A stretch of DNA of 64,000 bases. Source: Burkholderia pyrrocinia (GTDB lineage: Bacteria; Pseudomonadota; Gammaproteobacteria; Burkholderiales; Burkholderiaceae). The notes under the pieces are model-generated. The model ran no database searches and was not told the origin of the DNA. It saw nothing but the letters and a program-made list of their open reading frames with translations. A program made the position numbers and the translations under genes. The stretch's first letter is position 1. Each line of letters begins with the position of its first letter. The stretch lies in the NCBI RefSeq assembly GCF_022809715.1, contig NZ_CP094459.1, forward strand, positions 2,232,001 to 2,296,000, written 5' to 3'. Shown here one piece after another: positions 27,331 through 36,030 of the stretch.

Positions 27331-27642
27331 GTCGGAATGGCGGGCGTACGTGGCGCCCTCGGACGCATGCGGAAATGCAAGCGGATGGATCAGAGCGGGT
27401 GCATCGAGATGCGACTGTCACGTCGACAGACCCCGCCGCGCGGCGATCCGTTCCCGCGACGTGACAGCGCATTTTAATGAAATCGACCGGGTGCCTTCGC
27501 GATTTTTTGTAAAAATTCCCGCAACGCCGTGATTTGCGGAACGTATTGTCGGCATCCTCGGCCTATCATGGACACGCAATATGGTGCGCGCGGCCGATTT
27601 TCTTTCAACCGCGAAAGGTTTGTCATCCCGATACGCAAGCCG
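27331..27642. promoter_or_regulatory. PBP1A leader with long nested inverted repeat (27409-27472)
   Basis: The left arm ATGCGACTGTCACGTCG (27409-27425) pairs with CGACGTGACAGCGCAT (27457-27472) apart from one bulged base. The loop contains the 12-base palindrome CGCCGCGCGGCG (27434-27445). On the minus strand TAAAAT (27471-27476) at the edge of the structure is a plausible -10 for the PBP1A gene, which would place the hairpin at the 5' end of its mRNA. The remaining bases hold nothing I can assign. Confidence 0.5.
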
Positions 27643-27670
27643 CTTGAACTCACGCGTTTAAGCCGTATTT
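27643..27670 (+). promoter_or_regulatory. heat-shock sigma (RpoH)-like promoter upstream of pspA
   Basis: CTTGAA (27643-27648), a 14-base spacer and CCGTATTT (27663-27670) resemble the sigma-32 pattern CTTGAA - N13/14 - CCCCATNT, exact in the -35 and with two mismatches in the -10. It lies about 105 bases before the pspA start. I see no sigma-54 (GG-N10-GC) site, the usual psp promoter in enteric bacteria. Confidence 0.4.
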
Positions 27671-27773
27671 AAGTGAACCGGTGGTGTAATATCCGCCGGC
27701 TCACGCGGGTTGCAACCAACACGCGGCGGGCATTGCCGCGGTTACGCGGCGCCTTTCAACCACGGAGGATTTC

Positions 27774-28454
27774 ATGTCGCTTTTCGACTCTGTTTCGCGC
27801 ACGATCAAAGGCCTGCTGAACGATGCGGCCGATTCGGTACAGGATCCGTCGCGCGACGCACGGCAGATCGTGCGGGAGCTCGACGACAGCATCGGTCGTG
27901 CCGAAAATTCGCTGATCGAGATCGAGGCGCAGGTCGCGACCCAGCGCAGCAAGCGCGATGCGGCCGACGACAAGGTAAAGAAGTACGAAGACGGCGCGAA
28001 GCGCGCGCTGCAGTCCGGCGACGAAGCGCTCGCACGCGAGGCACTGGCCGCGCAGGCGAACGCGGAAGCCGAGCGCGACGCGCTCGCGGCCGAGCTGACG
28101 ACGCTCGAGCCGTCGGTCGACAAGCTGAAGGGGCAGATCGCCGACATGCGCCAGCGCCGCAACGACCTGAACGCGCGCTCGAACATCCTGCAGGCCAAGC
28201 AGGAAATCGCGCAGGCGAAGGATGTCGCGGCAAGCGCCCTGGGCGGCATCGGCGGCAAGAACCTGTCCGAGGACTTCCAGAAGCTCGAGGACAAGGTCGC
28301 ACTGCAGAACGCACGCTCGGACGCGCGCCTCAATTCGGCCGACACGTCGAGCGGCAAGGCGCTCGACGACAAGCTCGCCGCACTGAACAAGGGCCCGTCG
28401 GTCGAGGATCGCCTCGCCGCGCTGAAGAAGCAGCTCGACACGCCCGCGCAGTAA
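27774..28454 (+). CDS. pspA: PspA/IM30 family membrane-stress protein
   Basis: 226 residues with the family's almost wholly helical, heptad-rich sequence. The N-terminal amphipathic helix LFDSVSRTIKGLLNDAADSV is followed by the DPSRDARQIVRELDDSIGRAE block, long coiled coil (about 30-150) and a shorter C-terminal helical region. PspA proteins bind stressed inner membrane and form scaffolds that preserve the proton gradient. GGAGG precedes the ATG. It is followed 79 bases later by a TPR membrane protein, suggesting a small envelope-stress unit. Confidence 0.9.
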   Translation: MSLFDSVSRTIKGLLNDAADSVQDPSRDARQIVRELDDSIGRAENSLIEIEAQVATQRSKRDAADDKVKKYEDGAKRALQSGDEALAREALAAQANAEAERDALAAELTTLEPSVDKLKGQIADMRQRRNDLNARSNILQAKQEIAQAKDVAASALGGIGGKNLSEDFQKLEDKVALQNARSDARLNSADTSSGKALDDKLAALNKGPSVEDRLAALKKQLDTPAQ

Positions 28455-28533
28455 CGGCAACCGCGCCGCGGCCCGCCCGGGCACGCGGCGCGAACCGATC
28501 GTCAGGAGACGGGCGCCTGCGCCCGGTTCGACC

Positions 28534-29694
28534 ATGAAGAAATCTCTCGCCGCACTCGGCCTCTCGCTGATGCTGCTGTCGTCCGCCGCGTTTGCGGTAC
28601 CGTCGCTGCAGCAGGTCGAGCAGTCGATCGCCCAGCGCAACTGGCAACAAGCCGACACGCAGCTGTCGCAAGTCATCGACGCCCATCCGAACAACGCGCA
28701 CGCGCGCTACCTGTATGCGCAGGTGCTGGACCGCGAAGGCCGCGCGTCCGACGCGCTCGCGCAGCTGCAGCGTGCGAAGTCGCTCGATCCGCAACTGCGC
28801 TTCACCGACGCGTCGCGCTTCGCGCAGACGGAGTCGCGCATTCGTGCGGACGCCGCGCGCGTGAGCGGCAACGCGCCGTCGGCCACACAGGCCGGCACGC
28901 TGCAGCCGTCGCTCGCGCCCGCCGTCGCGCCGGCCGAAAAACACGGCCCGTCGACCGGCATGTGGATCGGCCTCGGGCTGATCGTCGCGGTGATCGCGCT
29001 GGTGCTGCGCTGGACGCTGCGGCGCGCGCGCACGGCCGACAACAGCCGCGCCGACGACGAACGCCGCACGCAGCTCAAGCGTGCGACCGACGTACTGAAC
29101 GACATCCGTCCGCTGAAACTCGACGCGAAGCTGTCGACGGCGCCCGGCGCCGCGGCGCTGATGGGCGAACTCGAAGCGATCGAGACCGACGCGCGCACGC
29201 TCGTCGAGGCGCTGGCGAACGGCAAGAATCCGATGCCGCCGTATCAGGTCGACGAACTCGAGCAGCGTCACGCGAGCGTGAAGGCACGCGTCGAAGGCCG
29301 ACCCGATCCGGCCGCGCAACCCGCGCCGCCGGCGAACGGCAGCGGCTCCGTATACGCGCAGGAAGCCGATCGCATGACGGGCGCGCAGGGCCAGCCGTAT
29401 CCGCAACAGCCCTACCCGCAACAGCAGCCGCCCGTCGTGATCCAGCAAGGCGGCGGCGGTTTCGGCGGCGGGATGGGCGGGCTGCTGACCGGCGTGCTGC
29501 TCGGCGAGGCGATGTCCGGCGGCCGCGAGCGCGTGGTCGAACGCGACGTGATCGTCGACGGCGAGCACCGCCGGCAGGATGCCGACCCGGGCTTCGACCT
29601 CGGCCGCGGCGACGCGTCGAACTGGAGCGACAGCGGCAGCGGCAACGTCGATCTCGGCAGCAACGACGACGGCTGGACGGACGACAACACCTGA
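28534..29694 (+). CDS. TPR-containing secreted/membrane protein, function unknown
   Basis: 386 residues. Signal peptide at 1-22 (ending AAFA); about two tetratricopeptide repeats at 25-95 ([42 protein letters not shown]); a transmembrane helix near 145-166 ([18 protein letters not shown]); a helical cytoplasmic segment; a Pro/Gln-rich linker ([12 protein letters not shown]); a glycine-rich stretch near 307-330; and an acidic Asp/Gly/Ser-rich tail. No catalytic motif. Its position after pspA and before mscL suggests a membrane-stress role, by context only. Confidence 0.75.
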   Translation: MKKSLAALGLSLMLLSSAAFAVPSLQQVEQSIAQRNWQQADTQLSQVIDAHPNNAHARYLYAQVLDREGRASDALAQLQRAKSLDPQLRFTDASRFAQTESRIRADAARVSGNAPSATQAGTLQPSLAPAVAPAEKHGPSTGMWIGLGLIVAVIALVLRWTLRRARTADNSRADDERRTQLKRATDVLNDIRPLKLDAKLSTAPGAAALMGELEAIETDARTLVEALANGKNPMPPYQVDELEQRHASVKARVEGRPDPAAQPAPPANGSGSVYAQEADRMTGAQGQPYPQQPYPQQQPPVVIQQGGGGFGGGMGGLLTGVLLGEAMSGGRERVVERDVIVDGEHRRQDADPGFDLGRGDASNWSDSGSGNVDLGSNDDGWTDDNT

Positions 29695-29927
29695 CCCTGC
29701 GCGGCGCGTCGACATTCCCGTCGACGCGCCGCAACACACGCCACGCTCCCCTGCATGACCGGCCGCGCCGACGCGCGGATTTGTCAATCATTTCAAGATG
29801 GACTACCGGCAATGGGGAGCGTTCGCTATCATGCGGCCATCGGCGTGCCACCGACCCTCATTCGACGCAATACAAGCCTGCGCGTCGCGGCACGCCTCCT
29901 CTGGCACCAACAAGGAGAAAGCCGCTC

Positions 29928-30359
29928 ATGAGCATCATCAAGGAATTCAAGGAGTTCGCCGTCAAGGGCAACGTGATGGATCTCGCCGTCGGCGTGATCA
30001 TCGGCGGCGCCTTCTCGAAGATCGTCGATTCGATCGTGAAAGACCTCATCATGCCGGTCATCGGCTTGCTGACGGGCGGCCTGGATTTCTCGAACAAGTT
30101 CGTTCTGCTCGGCACCATCCCTCCGACGTTCAAGGGTAATCCCGATTCGTTCAAGGACCTGCAGACGGCCGGTGTCGCCGCGTTCGGCTACGGCTCGTTC
30201 ATCACCGTGGCGATCAATTTCGTCATCCTCGCGTTCATCATTTTCCTGATGGTGAAATTCATCAACAAGCTGCGCAAGCCGGAAGAAGCCGCGCCGGCCG
30301 CGACGCCGGAAGACACCGTGCTGCTGCGCGAGATCCGCGATTCGCTCAAGCAGCGCTGA
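29928..30359 (+). CDS. mscL: large-conductance mechanosensitive channel MscL
   Basis: 143 residues. The N-terminal amphipathic helix [25 protein letters not shown] leads into TM1 with the [18 protein letters not shown] pore segment; TM2 ([19 protein letters not shown]) follows a periplasmic loop, and the C-terminal helix bundle ends RDSLKQR. MscL opens on extreme membrane tension and releases solutes on osmotic down-shock. AAGGAGA precedes the ATG at 29928, and a good terminator follows. Confidence 0.97.
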   Translation: MSIIKEFKEFAVKGNVMDLAVGVIIGGAFSKIVDSIVKDLIMPVIGLLTGGLDFSNKFVLLGTIPPTFKGNPDSFKDLQTAGVAAFGYGSFITVAINFVILAFIIFLMVKFINKLRKPEEAAPAATPEDTVLLREIRDSLKQR

Positions 30360-30381
30360 GCCGCTGAGCGCCCCGCCTGTC

Positions 30382-30406
30382 AGGCCCGCCCCGTGCGGGC
30401 CTTTTT
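30382..30406 (+). terminator. Rho-independent terminator of mscL
   Basis: AGGCCCGC and GCGGGCCT around a five-base loop, followed by TTTTATT, 22 bases after the mscL stop. Confidence 0.85.
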
Positions 30407-30605
30407 ATTGCGCACGCCATGCGCCGCCCGCCGCATGCAGCCTGTCTCATTTTTTTGTGACGCGCGAATGCACGCGCGGGGAAAGCGGGTCTATGATGGA
30501 GACTAAACGACAGTACGGGCGCCAAGACGCTGGCTGTGTCGATCATGGCGAGCAGGTCGACGGGAGACATTGATCGTCGTACTGCACGAATGCAGCATTT
30601 TCGTG

Positions 30606-30614
30606 TGCTATAAA
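30606..30614 (+). promoter_or_regulatory. extended -10 promoter for the following hypothetical gene
   Basis: TGCTATAAA combines TGn with TATAAA, a good extended -10. A recognisable -35 is lacking. The A/T content rises locally. Transcription would start about 75-80 bases before the ATG at 30698. Just upstream, GCACGAA and TTCGTG form a small hairpin. Confidence 0.5.
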
Positions 30615-30697
30615 GGATCGACATGCGGCGTACATAGCCGGGAGTGGGTCGCATGAAAGTGCCGCATTTCTTGCAATTGTTTTTGAGGCGAGTGTTT

Positions 30698-31144
30698 ATG
30701 TCCTTCCCGAAAAAACGTCGGCGTGCCCAACAGGATGGCCAGGAGTCATTCCTCGCGGTGTTGCGTCACTCGAAACCTTTCGCCCAGCTCGACACCAAGA
30801 TTGCCCGCGCCCGTGCGCAGGACGAACCCGTCCTCTACGCGCATGTGCTGCCCGGTCTCGACGTGCTCCTGTGCAGCGTGCGCGGCGCACAGCCGCCCTA
30901 TCCGGCCATCGCCGAGTTGCGCAAGCGCTGCATCGAATCGATCGCCAACGCGCTCGAGCAGCCGCTGGACGGCCTCGAGAACGGCGGGTACTGGTACGAA
31001 GCGAACGGCTTCGGCTTCCTGGTATTCGCGAGCCGGGCACGCGCGCGCATCCTGCCCGAGTTTGGTGCAGGCACGAAAGCGAGCCTGCGCGGCGGGCTCG
31101 GTCGCCAGAACGCCGGCGACACGACACCACGCTCCCTCGGCTGA
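30698..31144 (+). CDS. conserved hypothetical protein
   Basis: 148 residues from the ATG at 30698 (MSFPKKRRRAQQDGQ), which has GAGGCGAG about 10 bases upstream. A second candidate ATG at 30653 would add 15 residues and also has purine-rich sequence before it. The start is very basic and the body is compact (AHVLPGLDVLLCSVRG, GYWYEANGFGFLVFASRARARI), with no membrane helix or catalytic motif that I recognise. It is convergent with the dehydrogenase-like gene. Confidence 0.6.
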   Translation: MSFPKKRRRAQQDGQESFLAVLRHSKPFAQLDTKIARARAQDEPVLYAHVLPGLDVLLCSVRGAQPPYPAIAELRKRCIESIANALEQPLDGLENGGYWYEANGFGFLVFASRARARILPEFGAGTKASLRGGLGRQNAGDTTPRSLG

Positions 31145-31210
31145 ACCGCCAGTCATTCGATGGGCCGCCTCCGGGCGGCCCATCTGCCATTCACGCGCGC
31201 CGCTTGCCCG

Positions 31211-32104
31211 TCACGCGGGCTGCCGACGCCCGTTGCCGGGCCGAACGATATCGATGAACGCGGCGAAATCGGCGCCGGCGAGCCCCTGCGCGGCGCCGAG
31301 CCGCAGCACCTGCTGCACGGTGGCCGACACGGGCATCACCGCCCCCGTGTCGCGCGCCGCGTCGGCGATCGCATCGACGTCCTTCTGGAATGTGCTCAGC
31401 GCGCCGATCGGCGCGTGACCGCTCGACGTCATGCGCGGCACGAACGTCTGCAGCAGCACCGAATCGGCCCAGCCGCCGGCCAGCGCCTCGGCCAGCCGCG
31501 CGGCGTCGATGCCGCTCGCCTGCGCGAGGCCGACGGCCTCGGCGATCGCAGTCACCGTCGCGGTGACGATCGCCTGGTTGCACAGCTTCGCCGTCTGGCC
31601 CGCTCCCGCGTCGCCCATGTGCGTGATGCGCGACGCGTACGTGCCGATCAGCGGCCGCACCGCGTCGAGATCGGTCGCGCGGCCGCCGGCCATCACCGCG
31701 AGCGTGCCGGCCTGCGCGCCCGGCACGCCGCCCGACACGGGCGCATCGACCCAGCCGGCGCCGAGCGCGGCCGCGCGCGCCGCGTAGTCGCGCGTCGCGG
31801 CAGGCGGAATGCTCGAATGATCGACGATGCGCCGCAGGCGGCGCGCCGCCGCGTCGCCGGAAAGCAGCCCGTGCTCGCCGAACACGACGTCGCCGACCGC
31901 ACGCCCGTCGAGCACGCACACGAATACCGTATCGACGCGTTCCGCCAGTTCGCGCGGCGTGCCGACCACCTGCGCGCCGTCCTTCACGAGCGCCTCGGCC
32001 TTGTCGCGCGAGCGATTCCACACGCTGACCCGATGCCCGGCCGCCAGCAGATGGCGAATCATCGGCGCGCCCATCAATCCCGGTCCGCAAAATCCGACTT
32101 CCAC
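31211..32104 (-). CDS. NAD(P)-dependent oxidoreductase of the 3-hydroxyisobutyrate dehydrogenase family
   Basis: 297 residues from a GTG at 32104 with GAGG seven bases upstream. The Rossmann motif is immediate, [21 protein letters not shown], and the family's second block is [22 protein letters not shown] (about residue 115-136) with the catalytic Lys in [10 protein letters not shown] (about 165). Members oxidise beta-hydroxyacids such as 3-hydroxyisobutyrate, tartronate semialdehyde or glutaryl derivatives. The substrate cannot be assigned. It is divergent from dodecin by about 135 bases. Confidence 0.85.
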   Translation of the reverse strand: MEVGFCGPGLMGAPMIRHLLAAGHRVSVWNRSRDKAEALVKDGAQVVGTPRELAERVDTVFVCVLDGRAVGDVVFGEHGLLSGDAAARRLRRIVDHSSIPPAATRDYAARAAALGAGWVDAPVSGGVPGAQAGTLAVMAGGRATDLDAVRPLIGTYASRITHMGDAGAGQTAKLCNQAIVTATVTAIAEAVGLAQASGIDAARLAEALAGGWADSVLLQTFVPRMTSSGHAPIGALSTFQKDVDAIADAARDTGAVMPVSATVQQVLRLGAAQGLAGADFAAFIDIVRPGNGRRQPA

Positions 32105-32239
32105 GATATTCCTCGTCTCCGATATGGGTTGCACTTGCCGCCCATCATACCTATCACTCAAGAAGCCGGGCACGCGCGGCGCCGCTTCGGGACCGCAGCT
32201 TGCACCGGCGATACAGACCGATATCCCAGGGAGCGCATC

Positions 32240-32449
32240 ATGAGCGACCACGTGTACAAGCTGATCGAACTGACCGGTTCGTCGCAGCAATCGAGCGACG
32301 ACGCCATCCGCAACGCGATCTCGAAGGCCGGCAAGACACTGCACAACCTGCACTGGTTCCAGGTGACCGAAACGCGCGGCCACATCGAAGGCGACCAGGT
32401 CGTTCACTGGCAGGTCACGCTGAAGGTCGGCATGCGCATCGACGACTGA
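32240..32449 (+). CDS. dodecin (flavin-storage protein)
   Basis: 69 residues with the complete dodecin pattern: [23 protein letters not shown], the flavin-stacking Trp in [15 protein letters not shown], and [15 protein letters not shown]. Dodecins form twelve-subunit spheres that sequester flavins. The ATG at 32240 has AGGGAG upstream. Monocistronic by appearance. Confidence 0.93.
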   Translation: MSDHVYKLIELTGSSQQSSDDAIRNAISKAGKTLHNLHWFQVTETRGHIEGDQVVHWQVTLKVGMRIDD

Positions 32450-32591
32450 CACAACCGCCGCATCACACGCCGAGCCGCGATCCGGAGTCGCACTACACGT
32501 GCCTCCGCGCGGCGCCGCGCGCGCCCGCTTGCAACCCCGTTCAGGCCCCTTGTCGAGGCCCGGCCGGCGGGTGCGTGCGGGTATCCATCTC

Positions 32592-32620
32592 TTGACGCTG
32601 ACTTTCGTTCATATTAAAAA
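32592..32620 (+). promoter_or_regulatory. candidate promoter of the lysR gene
   Basis: TTGACG (32592-32597), a 17-base spacer and TAAAAA (32615-32620), in a locally AT-rich stretch 54 bases before the start codon. It matches sigma-70 in 5 of 6 and 4 of 6 positions. Confidence 0.45.
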
Positions 32621-32673
32621 CGATATACCCACAGTACCCCTCGATCAGCCCAGCCATATAACCTGGAGAAATC

Positions 32674-33603
32674 ATGAGTCAGCAACGCGAGGCGATCGAC
32701 ACGTACCTCTTGCGCGTCTTGCACACCTTGTTGATGGAGCGCAGCGTCACGCGCGCGGCCGTCAAACTGAACCAGTCGCAACCGGCGATCAGCGCCGCGC
32801 TGCGGCGCCTGCGCGACATCACCGGCGATCCGCTGCTGGTGCGCGGCAAATCCGGCATGGTGCCGACCGAATACGGGCTGCGTCTGCTCGAGCCCGTGCA
32901 GAATGCGCTGCGTGAAATCGAGCGCATCAAGTTCCAGCAGCACAACTTCGACCCGGCCACGTCGATCCGCTGCTACCGGATCGGCTGCCCCGACTACCTG
33001 AACGTGCTGTTCGTGCCGACCGTCGTCGAGCGCTTCCGTCTGGCCGCGCCGAACGCGACGCTCGAGTTTCACTCGCTCGGCCCCGCGTTCGACTACGAAC
33101 TCGCGCTGGAAGACGGCAAGCTCGACATCGTCGTCGGCAACTGGCCCGAACCGCCCGAGCAGCTGCACCTGTCGAACCTGTTCGTCGACGAGATCGTCTG
33201 CCTGATGAGCAACACGCACCCGTTCGCGAAGCGCGGCGGGCTCACGCTCGACCAGTACCTGAACGCGCCGCATCTCGCGCCGACGCCGTACTCGGTCGGA
33301 CAGCGCGGCGCGATCGACGTGCATCTCGCGCGCGAACGGCTCAAGCGTCATGTGGTCGTCACGCTGCCGTACTTCAACCTCGCGCCGTACGTGCTCGTGA
33401 AGTCCGACCTGATCTTCACGACCACGCGCCTGTTCGCCGATCACTACGCGAAGTTCCTGCCGCTGTCGGTCGTGCCGGCGCCGCTCGACTTCCCGCCGAT
33501 GCAGTACTACCAGCTGTGGCACGAGCGCTGCCACTACTCCGACGAAGTGCGCTGGCTGCGCAGCCTCGTCGCCGAAGCCACCCGCACGCTGATCGAAGCG
33601 TAA
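32674..33603 (+). CDS. LysR-family transcriptional regulator
   Basis: 309 residues. The HTH lies at about 15-70 (LLMERSVTRAAVKLNQSQPAISAALRRL, split as two helices) followed by the linker helix and a periplasmic-binding-protein-like effector domain (from about 95). It precedes the divergently oriented urate/8-oxoguanine genes and is the nearest specific regulator on that side, so purine catabolism is its most likely target, by position only. Confidence 0.88.
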   Translation: MSQQREAIDTYLLRVLHTLLMERSVTRAAVKLNQSQPAISAALRRLRDITGDPLLVRGKSGMVPTEYGLRLLEPVQNALREIERIKFQQHNFDPATSIRCYRIGCPDYLNVLFVPTVVERFRLAAPNATLEFHSLGPAFDYELALEDGKLDIVVGNWPEPPEQLHLSNLFVDEIVCLMSNTHPFAKRGGLTLDQYLNAPHLAPTPYSVGQRGAIDVHLARERLKRHVVVTLPYFNLAPYVLVKSDLIFTTTRLFADHYAKFLPLSVVPAPLDFPPMQYYQLWHERCHYSDEVRWLRSLVAEATRTLIEA

Positions 33604-33690
33604 CCGCACGCACCGCCCGCGCCGTCGCGGCGCGGAGCAACGCGACGGCGGCCGGCGGCAAGGCGGCCGCCGTATCGCTTCAGGCTTCGT

Positions 33691-35103
33691 TCAGCGCGAT
33701 GCCTCGACGAGCGCCTGCGCGAGCGCGTTATGGCGCTCGATGACGGGCGGCAGATCGAGCGTCGCCAGCCGCCCTTCCCGCACCACCACCTTCCCGTTCA
33801 CCACCGTGTACGCCGTCTGCGACGGCGCGCAGAACACCAGCGCCGCGACCGGATCGTGCAGCGCGCCCGCGAACAGCGGCTGGCGCAGGTCGAACGCGGC
33901 GAAGTCCGCAGCCATGCCTGGCTTCAGCGCCCCGATATCGTCGCGGTTCAGCACCTTCGCGCCGCCGAGCGTCGCGATCTCGAGCGCTTCGCGCGCGGTC
34001 ATCGCATCGGGCCCGAAGCCGACTCGCTGCAGCAGCAGCGCCTGCCGCACTTCCGCGACCATCTGCGCGCCATCGTTCGACGCGGAGCCGTCGACGCCGA
34101 GGCCGACCGGCACGCCCGCGAGACGCATCTTCTTTACCGGCGCGATACCCGACGCGAGCCGCATGTTCGAGCACGGACAGTGTGCGACGCCGGTGCCGGT
34201 ACGCGCAAACAGGCCGATGCCCGCATCGTCGAGCTGCACGCAATGCGCATGCCATACGTCGTGGCCAACCCAGCCGAGATCTTCCGCATATTCGGCGGGC
34301 GTCATCCCGAACTTCTCGCGGCTGTACGCGATGTCGTTGACGTTCTCCGCGAGGTGCGTGTGCAGCGACACGCCGTACTCGCGCGCGAGCACGGCCGCGT
34401 CGCGCATCAGGTCGCGGCTCACGGAAAACGGCGAGCATGGCGCGACCACCACGCGCAGCATCGCGTAGCGGCCTTCGTCGTGATAGGTCTCGATCAGGCG
34501 CTGCGTGTCGCGCAGGATGTCGGGTTCGCGTTCGACAACGGAATCGGGCGGCAGCCCGCCGTCGCGCTGGCCGACGCTCATCGCACCGCGGCTCGCATGA
34601 AAACGCATGCCGATCCGCTGCGCGGCGCCGATGCTGTCGTCGAGCCGGCTGCCGTTCGGGTAGATGTACAGATGGTCGCTCGACGTCGTGCAGCCCGACT
34701 GTAGCAGCTCGGCCATCGCGGTGAGCGTCGACACCTCGATCATCTCGGGCGTCAGGTGCGCCCAGATCCGGTACAGGTTCGTGAGCCAGCCGAACAGCTC
34801 GGCGTTCTGCGCGGCCGGCACCGCGCGCGTGAGGCTCTGGTACATGTGGTGGTGCGTGTTCACGAGCCCCGGGATCACGAGGTGGCCGCGCAGGTCGAGC
34901 ACTTCGTCGGCCGTGTCGGGCAGCTCGGCGGTCGGGCCGACCGCGACGATCCGGTTGTCTTCGATGTAGAGCCCCGCGTCGCGCAATTCGCGGCGCGTGT
35001 CGTCCATGGTCACGAGCACGTCGGCGTGCTTGACCAGCAGGGTTTTCGGGCGGGATGGGGATGCGTTCGGCGCGTGTGCGCCGGCGTGCTGCTCGAGGTT
35101 CAT
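33691..35103 (-). CDS. 8-oxoguanine deaminase (amidohydrolase superfamily)
   Basis: 470 residues. The metal-site motifs of the cytosine/guanine/atrazine-type amidohydrolases are present: LVNTHHHMYQSLTRA (HxH, about residues 80-94), LHTHLAENVND (about 245), HAHCVQLDD (about 285) and LGVDGSASNDG (catalytic Asp, about 335). The TLLVKHADVLVTMDD start and the SSDHLYIYPNG segment are typical of the subgroup active on 8-oxoguanine, which yields urate. That product feeds the urate pathway encoded next to it. Two identical palindromic 12-mers lie 54-106 bases upstream. Confidence 0.85.
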   Translation of the reverse strand: MNLEQHAGAHAPNASPSRPKTLLVKHADVLVTMDDTRRELRDAGLYIEDNRIVAVGPTAELPDTADEVLDLRGHLVIPGLVNTHHHMYQSLTRAVPAAQNAELFGWLTNLYRIWAHLTPEMIEVSTLTAMAELLQSGCTTSSDHLYIYPNGSRLDDSIGAAQRIGMRFHASRGAMSVGQRDGGLPPDSVVEREPDILRDTQRLIETYHDEGRYAMLRVVVAPCSPFSVSRDLMRDAAVLAREYGVSLHTHLAENVNDIAYSREKFGMTPAEYAEDLGWVGHDVWHAHCVQLDDAGIGLFARTGTGVAHCPCSNMRLASGIAPVKKMRLAGVPVGLGVDGSASNDGAQMVAEVRQALLLQRVGFGPDAMTAREALEIATLGGAKVLNRDDIGALKPGMAADFAAFDLRQPLFAGALHDPVAALVFCAPSQTAYTVVNGKVVVREGRLATLDLPPVIERHNALAQALVEASR

Positions 35104-35622
35104 GCGTTCTCCGCGTCGGTCGGCCCCAGGGGCTGATCCTGGGGACGGTCACAAAGCCGTTCGAACGCTGATTCGCGGCACGCCCCGGTGCCTGCGTCCG
35201 TTCGAACGCCCTGGCCCGGTTACCCGGCGTGCTCGCCGTCTTCGGGGTACGCGCGGGCCACAGGCCGACGCGCACGGCGGGAGGATCGCCCAAGCACGCG
35301 CGGCGCACAATGCGCAATCCGTAATACCGCACTTCACGGTTCCGATATGGTACGCCGCGCGCGCCTGGTCCGCCCTGCCGCCGGACGCCCGAAACGCAGG
35401 CTGAAAGCCATATCCGGCGTGCCGTCGACAGCCGCTTATGCGCGGCGCATTATCTTCGATATCGCGCCCGTATTTGCTCGGGGAACCTTTTTACAATGCC
35501 TGCACGGCGCTCGCTTCACCTCGCCGACGGGTATGTAGCCACGTGACGTGGAGCCTCGATCCGCCGCACAGTCAATGGATCGAGTCGCCGCCGAACCTCG
35601 CATTCACACAAGGACACAACGA
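35104..35622. promoter_or_regulatory. divergent regulatory region with twin CCGTTCGAACGC sites
   Basis: This 519-base gap separates the 8-oxoguanine deaminase gene from hiuH. CCGTTCGAACGC occurs at 35157-35168 and 35198-35209, exactly 41 bases apart, each with the perfect palindrome CGTTCGAACG. On the plus strand TACAAT (35492-35497) is a good -10 for the hiuH-puuD unit, with only weak -35 choices. I find no convincing gene; the open frames here lack ribosome binding sites and protein-like composition. Confidence 0.55.
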
Positions 35623-35976
35623 ATGGGAAAGCTCACTACCCACGTACTCGATACGGCGCACGGTCGTCCCGGCGCCGCAATCAAGGTCGACCTCTACGCG
35701 CTGGACGGCGAATCGCGCCGCGCGATCAAGACCGTGCTGACCAATAGCGACGGCCGCTGCGACGAACCCCTGCTCGAAGGCGCCGCGCTCGCCGCCGGCG
35801 AATACGAACTCGTGTTCCATGCCGGCGACTACTTCGCGTCGCTCGGCGTGAAGGTGCCCGAACCCCGTTTCGTCGACCGCGTCGTGCTGCGCTTCGGCAT
35901 CGCCGACACCGGCTCGCACTACCACGTGCCGCTGCTCGTGTCGCCGTGGTCGTACAGCACCTATCGCGGCAGCTGA
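35623..35976 (+). CDS. uraH: 5-hydroxyisourate hydrolase (transthyretin-like)
   Basis: 117 residues from the ATG at 35623 (MGKLTTHVLDTAHGRP). The family's catalytic residues are in place: His7, the Arg/Asp of the central strands, HYHVPLLVSPWSYSTYRGS at the end with the diagnostic C-terminal YRGS. It hydrolyses 5-hydroxyisourate, the product of urate oxidation, to OHCU. PuuD, which makes its substrate, is encoded 54 bases downstream. Confidence 0.95.
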   Translation: MGKLTTHVLDTAHGRPGAAIKVDLYALDGESRRAIKTVLTNSDGRCDEPLLEGAALAAGEYELVFHAGDYFASLGVKVPEPRFVDRVVLRFGIADTGSHYHVPLLVSPWSYSTYRGS

Positions 35977-36030
35977 CATACGCATCGGCGCCCGCATCAA
36001 AGACAAACGATCTGAGTCTGGAGGAGTTTC

